DNA of 64,000 bases from a bacterium 1XD21-13 (GTDB lineage: Bacteria > Bacillota > Clostridia > Lachnospirales > Lachnospiraceae), in NCBI GenBank assembly GCA_009917555.1, contig QZDX01000004.1, positions 1-64,000 on the forward strand, read 5' to 3'. Under the pieces are notes generated by a model. The model saw nothing but the letters and a program-made list of their open reading frames with translations. It did no database searches and was not told the origin of the DNA. Both the position numbers and the translations under genes were made by a program. This document shows, one piece after another, positions 7,228 to 16,224 of this stretch (positions are counted from its first letter, which is position 1; every line of letters starts with the position of its first letter).

Positions 7228-8321
7228 AAATTTTATATCTGACTAATATACCATCTCCATATCGAGTAGCCTATTTCAATGAATTGGGTAAATATTGTGA
7301 ACTGACAGTTTTGTTTGAAACCTCATATTCAACCGAGCGTGATAAAAGCTGGAAGAATTATCAATTTGATCATTTTACAGGGATCATTATGAAAGGAGTG
7401 AGGACAAGCAGGGATACAGCATTTTGCCCTTTCGTTGTAAAATATTTAAAAAAAGAAATATATGATTGTATTATTTTAACGGTTTTGTCTTCCCCCACAG
7501 GGCTGCTGGCGGCAGCATGGCTAAGAAGGTTTCAGATACCATATTGCTATGAGGGAGATGGAGGCATAGCCAAAAATACAAGAGGGTTAAAGGCATCACT
7601 GAAGAGGTTCATTATTTCCTATGCGGATATTTGTTTTAGCACAACCAATGATTTTGACAGATATTGCCTTACTTATGGAGCATTAAAAGAAAAAATTCGT
7701 AGATATCCATTTACCTCTATTTATGAAAAGGATATATTGCCTCAGATAGTCAGGAAAGATGAAAAATGTGTAATAAAAGAACACTTGGAGATTGAGGAAG
7801 AGAGGATTATTCTATCTGTAGGAAGGGTAATCCCTTTAAAGGGATATGATGTACTTTTAAAAGCGTTTGGAGGAATAAAGTCAAATTGGGGTCTTTACAT
7901 TATAGGCGGAGAAGTAAATGAGGAGCTTCGCGATATTATTATCAAAAAGGGGATAGAGCATGTCCATTTTGTAAAATTTAAACAGGCAGAGGAATTGAAA
8001 CAATATTATATGGCAGCAGATATATTTGTATTGTCAACGAGATCTGATACATGGGGCTTGGTTATTAATGAGGCTATGGCCTGCGGACTTCCTGTAATTA
8101 CAACATATTCATGTGGCGCTGGAACTGAAATGGTTCGACAGGGTGAAAATGGTTTTTTATATGAGGCGGAGGATGTAGAAAGCCTTGGCAGACATATGGA
8201 AGAATTAATGGAGTCGGAGGAAATAAGAAGACGGATGGGCGAAAAATCCTTGGCTATTGTAAGAAATTATACGATTGAAAAGATGGCAGAAGTACATCTT
8301 GCTATTTTAGGGAATGATTAA
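7224..8321 (+). CDS. GT4 glycosyltransferase
   Basis: The 365-residue GT-B protein begins MKILYLTNIPSPYRVAYFNEL, a signature of one bacterial GT4 subgroup. Its donor-binding region is DIFVLSTRSDTWGLVINEAM ... PVITT (about 270-295). The start overlaps the upstream gene by four bases. A 161-base gap follows that contains a 12-base tandem repeat (AGAAATCGAGAT, twice) but no recognisable gene. Confidence 0.82.
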   Translation: MKILYLTNIPSPYRVAYFNELGKYCELTVLFETSYSTERDKSWKNYQFDHFTGIIMKGVRTSRDTAFCPFVVKYLKKEIYDCIILTVLSSPTGLLAAAWLRRFQIPYCYEGDGGIAKNTRGLKASLKRFIISYADICFSTTNDFDRYCLTYGALKEKIRRYPFTSIYEKDILPQIVRKDEKCVIKEHLEIEEERIILSVGRVIPLKGYDVLLKAFGGIKSNWGLYIIGGEVNEELRDIIIKKGIEHVHFVKFKQAEELKQYYMAADIFVLSTRSDTWGLVINEAMACGLPVITTYSCGAGTEMVRQGENGFLYEAEDVESLGRHMEELMESEEIRRRMGEKSLAIVRNYTIEKMAEVHLAILGND

Positions 8322-8482
8322 GCTACAAAGTAGTGGTAAGATTGAGGAAAATTTGCGATGAGAGATTTTCAGACCAGACAGTATATTTATTTGCTGAAAG
8401 AAATCGAGATAAGAAATCGAGATTAAAAAATTACTTGATTCTTTTTGAACATATGTCTTGTTAAGAAAATGGAGTGTATTTT

Positions 8483-9601
8483 ATGAAAATACTTTTTTGC
8501 GGCACAATGGTTCCGGATAATGTTGAATATCAAACAAAAGGAATATCCGCAGCAGGAAGCCGTTTTCAAAACAACATGATTAAAAACATGAGAGAACTGG
8601 GCCATGAGATATATCAGTGTTCATTTTTAGCTGTACCAATAACATCTAAAATAAGGACGAGCTTAGAAAACGAAGTTAAAATTGAAGATAATAAAGTACA
8701 GTATATTTTTAAAGAAAGAAATGTTGTTGCAAGCGTTATTAAATATTATAAAAGCGTGCTAAAGGTAATAAAGAATGTTGATATAATAATATGCTATAAC
8801 ATTGTTTATGCCTGGTTGTTGCTACCTTATCTTGCAAAATGCAAAAGAAAAAAAGGTATTGCAATCATAGCAGATTATAGCGACAGCATTAGCTATAAAG
8901 GGATAATTTCAAAATTATATGCTAAGTTTCAGCTTTGGAGTATGCGACGGTTTGATACTGTTGTAGGGCTGTCAGCTAATATTCGTTCAAAACTGAAGAA
9001 GAAGCAGAAATTTATATTGATGGAGGGCGGTATTGATCAAGCTTTTTATGATGCATTTTCATATCAAGCAAGGCGACAGCCCTCCCCTTATATTTTGATG
9101 TACTCTGGGCTTTTGAGTCAAGTAACAGGTGTAGATCTTTTACTGGAAGTGATGCAGCGAGTGAGCAGGCAGGATATTAAACTAGTTATTACAGGGAAAG
9201 GACCACTGGAGAAAGAGGTAAGGAAGGCTTCTATGGTTGATACACGAATTTGTTATAAAGGCCATCTAACATATGAAGAGTATATGGAACAATTGCAGAA
9301 CGCAGATGTGTTGATAAATCCTAGAAATATGAATATTCCAGAAAATCAGAATAATTTTCCATCGAAGATTATGGAATATCTTGCAACTGGAAAAGTGATT
9401 CTTTCAACTAGATTTGTTGGCTGGGAAAAATTTGAGGAAAATATTATTTTTTGTGAAAGTAGTGTGGATGGGATAAAAAGAGGAATAGAAATTATTATTA
9501 GGAAATGGGGAGATAGGGAATTATATTATATGTTAAATAGGGAAAAAGCAAAGCAATTTGAGTGGAAAGAACAAATAAGAAAGGTATTGGGAAATACTTA
9601 A
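8483..9601 (+). CDS. GT4-type glycosyltransferase
   Basis: About 372 residues, starting MKILFCGTMVPDN. The ATG at 8483 is chosen over an upstream GTG at 8474 because GGAG lies 8 bases before it. The C-terminal half carries ILMYSGLLSQVTGVDLLLE and KGHLTYEEYMEQLQNADVLI, followed by NFPSKIMEYLATGKVI, the donor-site pattern of GT4 enzymes. The N-terminal half is divergent. The sugar is unknown. Confidence 0.75.
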   Translation: MKILFCGTMVPDNVEYQTKGISAAGSRFQNNMIKNMRELGHEIYQCSFLAVPITSKIRTSLENEVKIEDNKVQYIFKERNVVASVIKYYKSVLKVIKNVDIIICYNIVYAWLLLPYLAKCKRKKGIAIIADYSDSISYKGIISKLYAKFQLWSMRRFDTVVGLSANIRSKLKKKQKFILMEGGIDQAFYDAFSYQARRQPSPYILMYSGLLSQVTGVDLLLEVMQRVSRQDIKLVITGKGPLEKEVRKASMVDTRICYKGHLTYEEYMEQLQNADVLINPRNMNIPENQNNFPSKIMEYLATGKVILSTRFVGWEKFEENIIFCESSVDGIKRGIEIIIRKWGDRELYYMLNREKAKQFEWKEQIRKVLGNT

Positions 9602-9642
9602 AAGTAATTATTTTAAGATAGTGAGAGTTGTGAGGCAAGAGC

Positions 9643-10539
9643 GTGAATCGAGAGAAATTTTTGGAAGATGAGATCAGAGATGAATATTTAGTAGAAAGTA
9701 AATTCAAACATATTTGGATGATAGAAATAGATATTTTAAAGGAGATTATTCGTATTTGTGAAAAATATTCACTTTCTTATTTTGTTTATGGAGGAACACT
9801 ATTAGGGGCAGTTCGGCATCAGGGTTACATTCCATGGGATGATGATATGGATATTGCGATGTTGCGTGATGATTATGAGGTCTTTTTGGAAAAGGCAGAT
9901 ATGGAGCTGGATTGTGAAAGATTTTTCTTACAAAAATCAGAAATAATGGGAACGGTTTATGAAGGGTTTTCGAGAATTCATGATAATCATTCGACGGCAA
10001 TTATAAGAAAGAACAGGAATAAAGATTGTAACCACGGAATTTTTATTGATATATTCCCTTTAGATTTTTTGCCAGATAATCTCAATAAGAGAAGAAAACA
10101 AATAAAAAAAATTAAGTTTTTATCAGGATTAATTTATTATTATGTTTATGCAGATGAAAAGGTTCGTTATAGTAATGTACAAAAACTGATGAAACTGTTT
10201 CCAAAGACAATATGGAAGTCTATTATATATAAACTAAAAAAAGAATGTGTACGTTATAATGATCAAAAAGGGGAGAAAGTCGCGATCTTATCTTGTGATC
10301 CAAATGATGAGAAGTGTTATTGGTATTGGGAAGATATTAAAGAGACAATAGAGCTTCCTTTTGAGTATTTAATGGTAAAAGTGCCAAAAGGCTATGACAG
10401 GTGCTTGAAAATTGGCTTTGGAAACTATATGGAATTTCCACCAAAAGAGGAACGCGGAAAATGGCATGAGAATGAGATTTATTATGATCCCTACAAAGAA
10501 TATACAGAATATAGAGATAAAAATAAATTATTTAATTAA
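9643..10539 (+). CDS. licD: LicD-family phosphotransferase (probable phosphocholine transferase)
   Basis: The 298-residue protein has the LicD/fukutin motif GGTLLGAVRHQGYIPW followed by DDDMDIAM (50-73), with its metal-binding DDDxD, and then GIFIDIFPLDFLPD. It starts at GTG 9643. LicD enzymes move phosphocholine or a similar phospho-substituent from a CDP carrier to a glycan hydroxyl. The window also encodes CDP-choline-forming enzymes and a BCCT transporter at 25.2-29.3 kb, so phosphocholine is the most likely group. It may act on the growing lipid-linked unit in the cytoplasm. Confidence 0.85.
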   Translation: MNREKFLEDEIRDEYLVESKFKHIWMIEIDILKEIIRICEKYSLSYFVYGGTLLGAVRHQGYIPWDDDMDIAMLRDDYEVFLEKADMELDCERFFLQKSEIMGTVYEGFSRIHDNHSTAIIRKNRNKDCNHGIFIDIFPLDFLPDNLNKRRKQIKKIKFLSGLIYYYVYADEKVRYSNVQKLMKLFPKTIWKSIIYKLKKECVRYNDQKGEKVAILSCDPNDEKCYWYWEDIKETIELPFEYLMVKVPKGYDRCLKIGFGNYMEFPPKEERGKWHENEIYYDPYKEYTEYRDKNKLFN

Positions 10540-10550
10540 AGTGGTAAAGT

Positions 10551-11474
10551 ATGATGAATAAAATGGATTACTCAATTCCGATTGTATTAATTGTATTTAA
10601 CAGACCAGAATTGGTAAAAAAGCAGTTGGAGCGACTAAGGAAGATAAAACCCCAAAAGTTATATATTGTGTCAGATGGAGCAAGAGCAGGGAGGGATGAA
10701 GAGGCTGTTCAGGTGAATGAGGTAAGGAGGCTTTTTGATAGTATTGATTGGGAATGTCACATAGAAAAAATATACGCCATGAAAAATATGGGGTGTGATA
10801 AAAGGATTGTGAGTGGGTTGAATCAGGTTTTCGAAACAGAAGAACAGGCAGTTATTTTGGAGGATGATTGTTTACCACATGAGAGCTTTTTTGAATATTG
10901 TAGAATATTATTAGAAAAATATAAAGATAATCCAGAAATTATGTATATTTCAGGAACAAAATGGGTAAAAGACTATTCAATTCCGTTTGATTATGGATTT
11001 TCATATAATACAGGAACGTGGGGATGGGCAACTTGGAAGCGGGCATGGAAGGAATGGCATTGGGATATAGAGGAATGGCAGAGCAAAAAAATGAAATGGA
11101 TGAAAGGTATTTATTCTAAACGTTTCCGCAAAAATTGGATACGAGATATGGAAAGATATTTTGAAAAAGACAGTATTCCTTGGGATTATGTATGGAGATT
11201 TTGCGTGGGCAGAAGGCTTAGTGTTTTCCCGTCTGTAAATTTAATAGAAAATATGGGATTTGACGAAAATGCAACTCATACAAAGGAAAAAATGGAAGGA
11301 TATGATGCCTGTACAGCAGAATTGGAGATAGTGTCCCATCCCAAAGAAATAGTTGCAGACTACCAATATCCTAGAGAGATAGAAAAGCAATATCAGATTC
11401 CATTTTGGAATAAAGTAATAAGAAAACTAAGAGCTTATGGAGTATTTGATGAAAAAGATAAAGGTACTGTTTGA
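10551..11474 (+). CDS. GT-A glycosyltransferase (HlpA-like)
   Basis: The 307-residue protein opens SIPIVLIVFNRPELVKKQLE, has LYIVSDGARAG for nucleotide binding and the DxD equivalent in VILEDDCLPH (about 102-111), then GTWGWATWKRAW. This matches the group annotated as hemolytic protein HlpA-like or nucleotide-diphospho-sugar transferase. It overlaps the next gene by 26 bases. The role in chain assembly is inferred from context. Confidence 0.75.
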   Translation: MMNKMDYSIPIVLIVFNRPELVKKQLERLRKIKPQKLYIVSDGARAGRDEEAVQVNEVRRLFDSIDWECHIEKIYAMKNMGCDKRIVSGLNQVFETEEQAVILEDDCLPHESFFEYCRILLEKYKDNPEIMYISGTKWVKDYSIPFDYGFSYNTGTWGWATWKRAWKEWHWDIEEWQSKKMKWMKGIYSKRFRKNWIRDMERYFEKDSIPWDYVWRFCVGRRLSVFPSVNLIENMGFDENATHTKEKMEGYDACTAELEIVSHPKEIVADYQYPREIEKQYQIPFWNKVIRKLRAYGVFDEKDKGTV

Positions 11475-12459
11475 TGGATTTGGTAGAGATGGTAATTTTA
11501 GAGATAGGGAAGAGTCAAGAGTAATTATGGAACTTCTCCAAAAACATTATGATGTGGAATTAACTCAATCGCCAGATTATATTTTTTGTAATGTGGATTC
11601 TAGTCAATATTATAAATTGGATGGAGTACGAATTTTTTGCACAATAGAGGCAATATGTCCAGATTTTAATCTTTGTGATTATGGTATTGGATTTGAATAT
11701 CTTAGTTATGGTGATCGATATTTTCGCTTTCCTAATTTTTATTATAATCAGGATATAACGGGTAGAATGGCAGATAAACATAAAAATATAACAAAAGATT
11801 TAGCAGAAAGAGATTTTTGCAGTTTTGTCTATTCAAATGCTAAAGCAGAGCCTGTAAGGGGAGAGTTATTTGAGGTAATGAATAGTTACAGAAGAGTCGA
11901 CTCTGGGGGAAAATATTTGAATAATTCTGTGGATGGTCAATTGGTCAAGAGTAAATTTGATTTCGAAAAAACACATAAATTTTCTATCGCCTGTGAAAAT
12001 GCAAGCCATCCTGGATATCATACTGAAAAGTTGGCAGAGGCATTTGCTGCAAAAACGGTTCCTATATATTGGGGGGATCCGGAAGTATGTAAAGTTTTTA
12101 ATTCTAAAGCGTTTATTAACTGCAGTGATTATTCCTCCACAGAAGAAGTTTTAAAAAGAGTTATCTATTTAGATAATAATCCTCAGGAATATTTAGCTAT
12201 GCTTAGAGAACCAGCACTATTAGATGTATCAGCAAAGTGTGGATGGAAATTTGCTGAAGAGAAATTAGAAGAATTGGAAAAATATTTGGTATATATTTTT
12301 GAACAGCCCTTAGAAAATGCGTATAGAAGAAATCGTGGATTTTGGGGAAAGCAATATTTGCAGGCAAAACGTAATGAAGGACGTATTATTGAAAAGTATA
12401 ATATGCTGTATGAGATGAAAGCGTTGCATATATTAAAAAAGATAAAAAAAGGCATTTAA
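11449..12459 (+). CDS. GT10 fucosyltransferase-like enzyme
   Basis: The 336-residue protein carries the alpha-1,3-fucosyltransferase motif at 177-211: KFSIACENASHPGY, then HTEKLAEAF and VPIYWGDP. It also has the upstream family block FCSFVYSNAKAEPVR (123-137) and VDSGGKYLNN. The ATG at 11449 has GGAG seven bases upstream; the earlier ATG at 11437 supplies that site. GT10 enzymes use GDP-fucose, but no GDP-fucose synthesis genes (gmd, fcl) are in view. The donor may be made elsewhere or differ. Confidence 0.82.
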   Translation: MKKIKVLFDGFGRDGNFRDREESRVIMELLQKHYDVELTQSPDYIFCNVDSSQYYKLDGVRIFCTIEAICPDFNLCDYGIGFEYLSYGDRYFRFPNFYYNQDITGRMADKHKNITKDLAERDFCSFVYSNAKAEPVRGELFEVMNSYRRVDSGGKYLNNSVDGQLVKSKFDFEKTHKFSIACENASHPGYHTEKLAEAFAAKTVPIYWGDPEVCKVFNSKAFINCSDYSSTEEVLKRVIYLDNNPQEYLAMLREPALLDVSAKCGWKFAEEKLEELEKYLVYIFEQPLENAYRRNRGFWGKQYLQAKRNEGRIIEKYNMLYEMKALHILKKIKKGI

Positions 12460-12475
12460 AAAAGGAAATTTTGAA

Positions 12476-13261
12476 ATGATTTATACGATTAATTATTCGA
12501 ATGAGAGATTTAGGAGGGCACAAAAACTTAATACAAAAACAGCTTATAAACAAGGAGCAGATAAAGTCTTTTCTTTTTCCCCAAAAGATATTGATAAAGA
12601 TTTTTGGATGGATAACAAAATGATATTAAGTTCAAGGCGGGGGAATGGATATTGGCTTTGGAAACCATATTTTATAAAAAAAGTGTTGGATACGATGCAG
12701 GAAGGAGATTGCCTGGTATATTCAGATGCAGGATTATTTTATTTAAATAATATTCCTGCTTTTTTTAATGAAATGAGAGAAAAAGATCATTGGTTAATGT
12801 GCCAGGGTACTGGATATTTGGAACGACAATATACAAAAAGAGACGCTTTTGTTTATATGGGTTTGGATACACCGGAATATTCAGATACAGAACAGCGAGC
12901 AGGTACCGTAGCATTAATAAAATGTGAGAAAGCGGTAAAATTAGTCGATGAATGGTTGGGATATGCATGTGATGCAAGAATTATTACAGATATGCCAAAT
13001 GTTTGTGGAAAACAAAATTATAGAGGGTTTATCGAGCACCGCCATGATCAAAGTATTTTTTCTCTGTTGACGAAAAAATATCAAGTTTCACAAGGAATAC
13101 TATTTGAAGATTTTGAGTTTCGAAAATTTTCAAAAGCTTTATTGTGCTATCATCATTCAGAGTACGGAAAAGTAATGTCAATAGCCTTTCACAGAAGATA
13201 TGATCCTGTATGGTGGGAATTAAAGCGAATAATAAAGAAGCTGATAAAGTATCATGAATAA
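12476..13261 (+). CDS. Putative glycosyltransferase, capsule-locus type
   Basis: I do not recognise a named family with certainty. The 261-residue protein has RRGNGYWLWKPYFI (about 45-58), a likely nucleotide-sugar metal site in CLVYSDAGLFYLN (about 79-91) and a C-terminal HRHDQSIFSLL. These features occur in uncharacterised transferases of polysaccharide loci. It lies between transferase genes in the same operon. Confidence is fair for a GT-A-like transferase and low for specificity. Confidence 0.6.
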   Translation: MIYTINYSNERFRRAQKLNTKTAYKQGADKVFSFSPKDIDKDFWMDNKMILSSRRGNGYWLWKPYFIKKVLDTMQEGDCLVYSDAGLFYLNNIPAFFNEMREKDHWLMCQGTGYLERQYTKRDAFVYMGLDTPEYSDTEQRAGTVALIKCEKAVKLVDEWLGYACDARIITDMPNVCGKQNYRGFIEHRHDQSIFSLLTKKYQVSQGILFEDFEFRKFSKALLCYHHSEYGKVMSIAFHRRYDPVWWELKRIIKKLIKYHE

Positions 13262-13278
13262 TTTTAGGAGAAAAAAGT

Positions 13279-14508
13279 ATGAAGGTAGTTCATATTAGTA
13301 CAAGCGTCTCAGAATCTTCAGCGAATACAAGATTGCATAAAGCATTATTGAATATGGGTATTGCATCAAAAATATTGACAATGGGGCATAGTGGCTCAAT
13401 TGAGAAGGTATATGATTTAAAAAACAGTTTGCCTGTAAAAATTATGGATGTTGGAATGCGGAAAATCAGAGCAAAACAAAAAGAATATCTTCCAATACAA
13501 GTCAATACACCATTTTCTGTAGGGAATACAGGATATAACCTAAACAATAATTGCTTAATACAGGAGGCAGATATTATCCATCTTCATTGGGTATGTGAAA
13601 TGCTATCTATCCATAACATAAAACAGCTTTTGGCATTAAATAAACCAATCATATGGACTTGTCATGATAGTTGGCCTTTTACGGGAGGATGTCATGTCCG
13701 TTATGGATGCATGAATTTTACACAAACATGTGGCAAATGTGAGGAGCTTGAGGTCAACAATAGATACGATATTACTTATAAAATTATGAGAAAGAAGTTA
13801 AAGGAGTGGGATTCAAATAAAATTGTATTTATTGCTCCAAGTAATTGGATGAAAGACAATATTCATCAAAGTGCATTATTTCAAAAGAATAGAGTAGAGG
13901 TAATACCTAATACATTGGATACAGAAATTTTCAATCCTAGGAGGTTGAAGACTAAGGAATTTAGAGATAAAATTAATATTCTTTTTGGTGCGACAGATAC
14001 TAGAACACCATATAAGGGATATAGGTATGTAGTGCAAGTACTTGAGAGACTTTTGAAACAAGATGCGACATACAAAGACAAAATTCGGCTTCATTTTGTA
14101 GGCGAAATGGGAACAATAGACAAGATAATTGAGAAATTGGATTGTAAATTTTGGGGATATATTTCAGAAGAAGAAAAGATGGCAGATATTTATAATATGG
14201 CAGATTTATTTTTTTTCCCATCTATAGATGATAATCTTCCCAGTATGGTTATGGAAAGTATGGCGTGCGGAACACCGGTGGTTGCATTTCAAACAGGAGG
14301 GGTTCCAGATTTGGTAGATCATAAAAAAAATGGATATCTAGCCGATTATAAAGATATAGGTGATTTGACAAATGGACTAGAATGGGTATTGAAGAATAAT
14401 GAGAATAATAAGCTGGGAATACATGCGAGTAAGTGTGTAAATGAAAGATTCAACAATAAAAGGATTGCAACAGAACATATAAAATTGTATGAATCTGTAT
14501 TAAAATAA
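13279..14508 (+). CDS. GT4 glycosyltransferase (WcaC-like, second)
   Basis: The 409-residue GT-B protein resembles the one at 6028-7227. It has IHLHWVCEML (about 99-108), WTCHDSWPFTGGCHVRYGC and a CGKCEEL cysteine motif, and a donor site FFPSIDDNLPSMVMESMACG. The two are paralogs by architecture but clearly diverged. It starts at an ATG preceded by TTAGGAG. Confidence 0.82.
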   Translation: MKVVHISTSVSESSANTRLHKALLNMGIASKILTMGHSGSIEKVYDLKNSLPVKIMDVGMRKIRAKQKEYLPIQVNTPFSVGNTGYNLNNNCLIQEADIIHLHWVCEMLSIHNIKQLLALNKPIIWTCHDSWPFTGGCHVRYGCMNFTQTCGKCEELEVNNRYDITYKIMRKKLKEWDSNKIVFIAPSNWMKDNIHQSALFQKNRVEVIPNTLDTEIFNPRRLKTKEFRDKINILFGATDTRTPYKGYRYVVQVLERLLKQDATYKDKIRLHFVGEMGTIDKIIEKLDCKFWGYISEEEKMADIYNMADLFFFPSIDDNLPSMVMESMACGTPVVAFQTGGVPDLVDHKKNGYLADYKDIGDLTNGLEWVLKNNENNKLGIHASKCVNERFNNKRIATEHIKLYESVLK

Positions 14509-14525
14509 AAGAAATGGGTAGATTT

Positions 14526-15362
14526 ATGAAAAGGGTTTCAATTGTACTTCCGGTATATAATGGGGAAGAAAATTTGGAGAAATCGATAGAGAGTATACTA
14601 AATCAAACATATCAAAATATCCAGTTAATTATTGTTGATGACTGTTCGACGGATAAGACTCCTGATATAATAAATAGTTTTATAAAAAAGGATTCACGTA
14701 TTTGTTTAATAAGAAATAAAGAAAATTTGAAATTACCTGCAAGTTTAAATGTGGGGTTTCGCTATGCAGATGGTGAATATTATACATGGACTTCTGATGA
14801 CAATATGTATCATGAATCGGCAATTGAAACTATGGTGAATTATCTGGAAGAGAATCCAACTATTAGTATGGTATATTGTAATGTATTACTTATAGGGCGA
14901 AAAGGGGATATACTGTGCAAAAATGAGCTGCCAGACCCTGAACAGCTCTTGTTTAAAAATACAATAGGGGCGTGTTTTTTGTATAGAAGTGAAGTTGCAA
15001 ACAAAGTTGGTGAATATGATGAGACCCTTTTTCTGGCAGAGGATTATGATTATTGGTTGAGGATTTTTCAAGAGGGTAAAATAAAGCATTTGGGAGAATT
15101 TTTGTATTATTATAGATGTCATGAGAATAGTTTAACATCTACAAAGCATGAGATGGTTAAGGTACAGACAAGTAAAGTATGGGATAAACATTTTAAATTT
15201 ATTACAGAACATATATCTAAAAGAAAACAATTATACATATTTTTTGATACTTATGTATACTTTAAAGGAGAGCAAAAGGGAGATATATTGGATAAATTGA
15301 TAAAGGAATATAAATGTTACTATTTCCATAGAATTATCAGTAAAATAAAAGCGCATTTATAG
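14526..15362 (+). CDS. GT2 glycosyltransferase
   Basis: The protein is about 278 residues: KRVSIVLPVYNGEENLEKSI, LIIVDDCSTDKT and the metal motif in TSDDNMY (about 89-95), with a C-terminal AEDYDYWLRI acceptor motif. All are classic GT2 features. An in-frame ATG at 14514 is possible; 14526 is preferred because the conserved fold begins there. It immediately precedes the ABC exporter genes. Confidence 0.82.
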   Translation: MKRVSIVLPVYNGEENLEKSIESILNQTYQNIQLIIVDDCSTDKTPDIINSFIKKDSRICLIRNKENLKLPASLNVGFRYADGEYYTWTSDDNMYHESAIETMVNYLEENPTISMVYCNVLLIGRKGDILCKNELPDPEQLLFKNTIGACFLYRSEVANKVGEYDETLFLAEDYDYWLRIFQEGKIKHLGEFLYYYRCHENSLTSTKHEMVKVQTSKVWDKHFKFITEHISKRKQLYIFFDTYVYFKGEQKGDILDKLIKEYKCYYFHRIISKIKAHL

Positions 15363-15378
15363 GAAGTTAGGTGCAAAT

Positions 15379-16221
15379 ATGGGAGAAAAATTTACAACAC
15401 ATATAAAATCAAGAAATGGATGGTTTGATATCAATATAATAGAGTTGTTTCAATACAAAGATTTGACTTGGCTGTTTGTAAAAAGAAATATAAAGGTTAC
15501 TTACAAACAGACGATTTTGGGACCTTTATGGTTGATACTCAATCCGATGCTTACAGTTTTATTATATTCATTTGTTTTTGGAAGTATCGCAGGAATGTCA
15601 ACAGATGGAAGTCCGCAACTGGCATTTTATCTGGCAAGCAATGCATTATGGTCTTATTTTGCGACTAGTTTATCTCAGACGTCAACTACTTTCACTTCAA
15701 ATGCAACAATTTTTGGAAAGGTATATTTTCCGAGGCTAACTATGCCAATATCTACAGTTTTAACAGGAATTTTAAATTTGTTGGTCCAAATTGGTATGCT
15801 GATGGTAGCTTTGATTATTTATAAATTACAAGGAGTTCAAATTAATACTAATATTACTATATTGTTAATTCCAATATTAATATTGCAAATTGCTGTATTG
15901 GGGTTAGGATGTGGGATAATTATATCAGCACTTACGACTAAATACAGAGATTTGACGATTGTTGTTACTTTTGGAGTACAACTATGGATGTATGCAAGTC
16001 CAGTGGTATATTCGATAGCACAGATTCCGGATAAAATTTATTTTTTATATATGTTGAATCCAATAGCACCTATTATATCTATATGGCGATATGCTTTTTT
16101 AGGAAGTGGGGAACCGCCATATTTTTATTGGGGAATTAGTTGGATAGTGACCATGGTAGTACTGATTCTGGGTATTATTTTGTTTAGCAAAGTAGAGAAA
16201 ACTTTTATGGATACGGTGTAA
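15379..16221 (+). CDS. wzm: Polysaccharide ABC exporter permease (Wzm/TagG type)
   Basis: The 280-residue membrane protein has about six transmembrane segments. Its N-terminus, FVKRNIKVTYKQTILGPLWL, is typical of ABC-2 polysaccharide permeases. LNPIAPIISIWRYAFLG (about 224-240) is the usual re-entrant region. It is followed after three bases by its ATPase. The pair would flip a completed lipid-linked glycan across the cytoplasmic membrane. Confidence 0.88.
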   Translation: MGEKFTTHIKSRNGWFDINIIELFQYKDLTWLFVKRNIKVTYKQTILGPLWLILNPMLTVLLYSFVFGSIAGMSTDGSPQLAFYLASNALWSYFATSLSQTSTTFTSNATIFGKVYFPRLTMPISTVLTGILNLLVQIGMLMVALIIYKLQGVQINTNITILLIPILILQIAVLGLGCGIIISALTTKYRDLTIVVTFGVQLWMYASPVVYSIAQIPDKIYFLYMLNPIAPIISIWRYAFLGSGEPPYFYWGISWIVTMVVLILGIILFSKVEKTFMDTV

Positions 16222-16224
16222 AAA

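Noticed and set aside
8322-8482. Short frame of about 22 codons (from 8358) between two GT4 genes
   Set aside because: It has no supported ribosome site and no recognisable motif. The stretch contains only a short tandem repeat.
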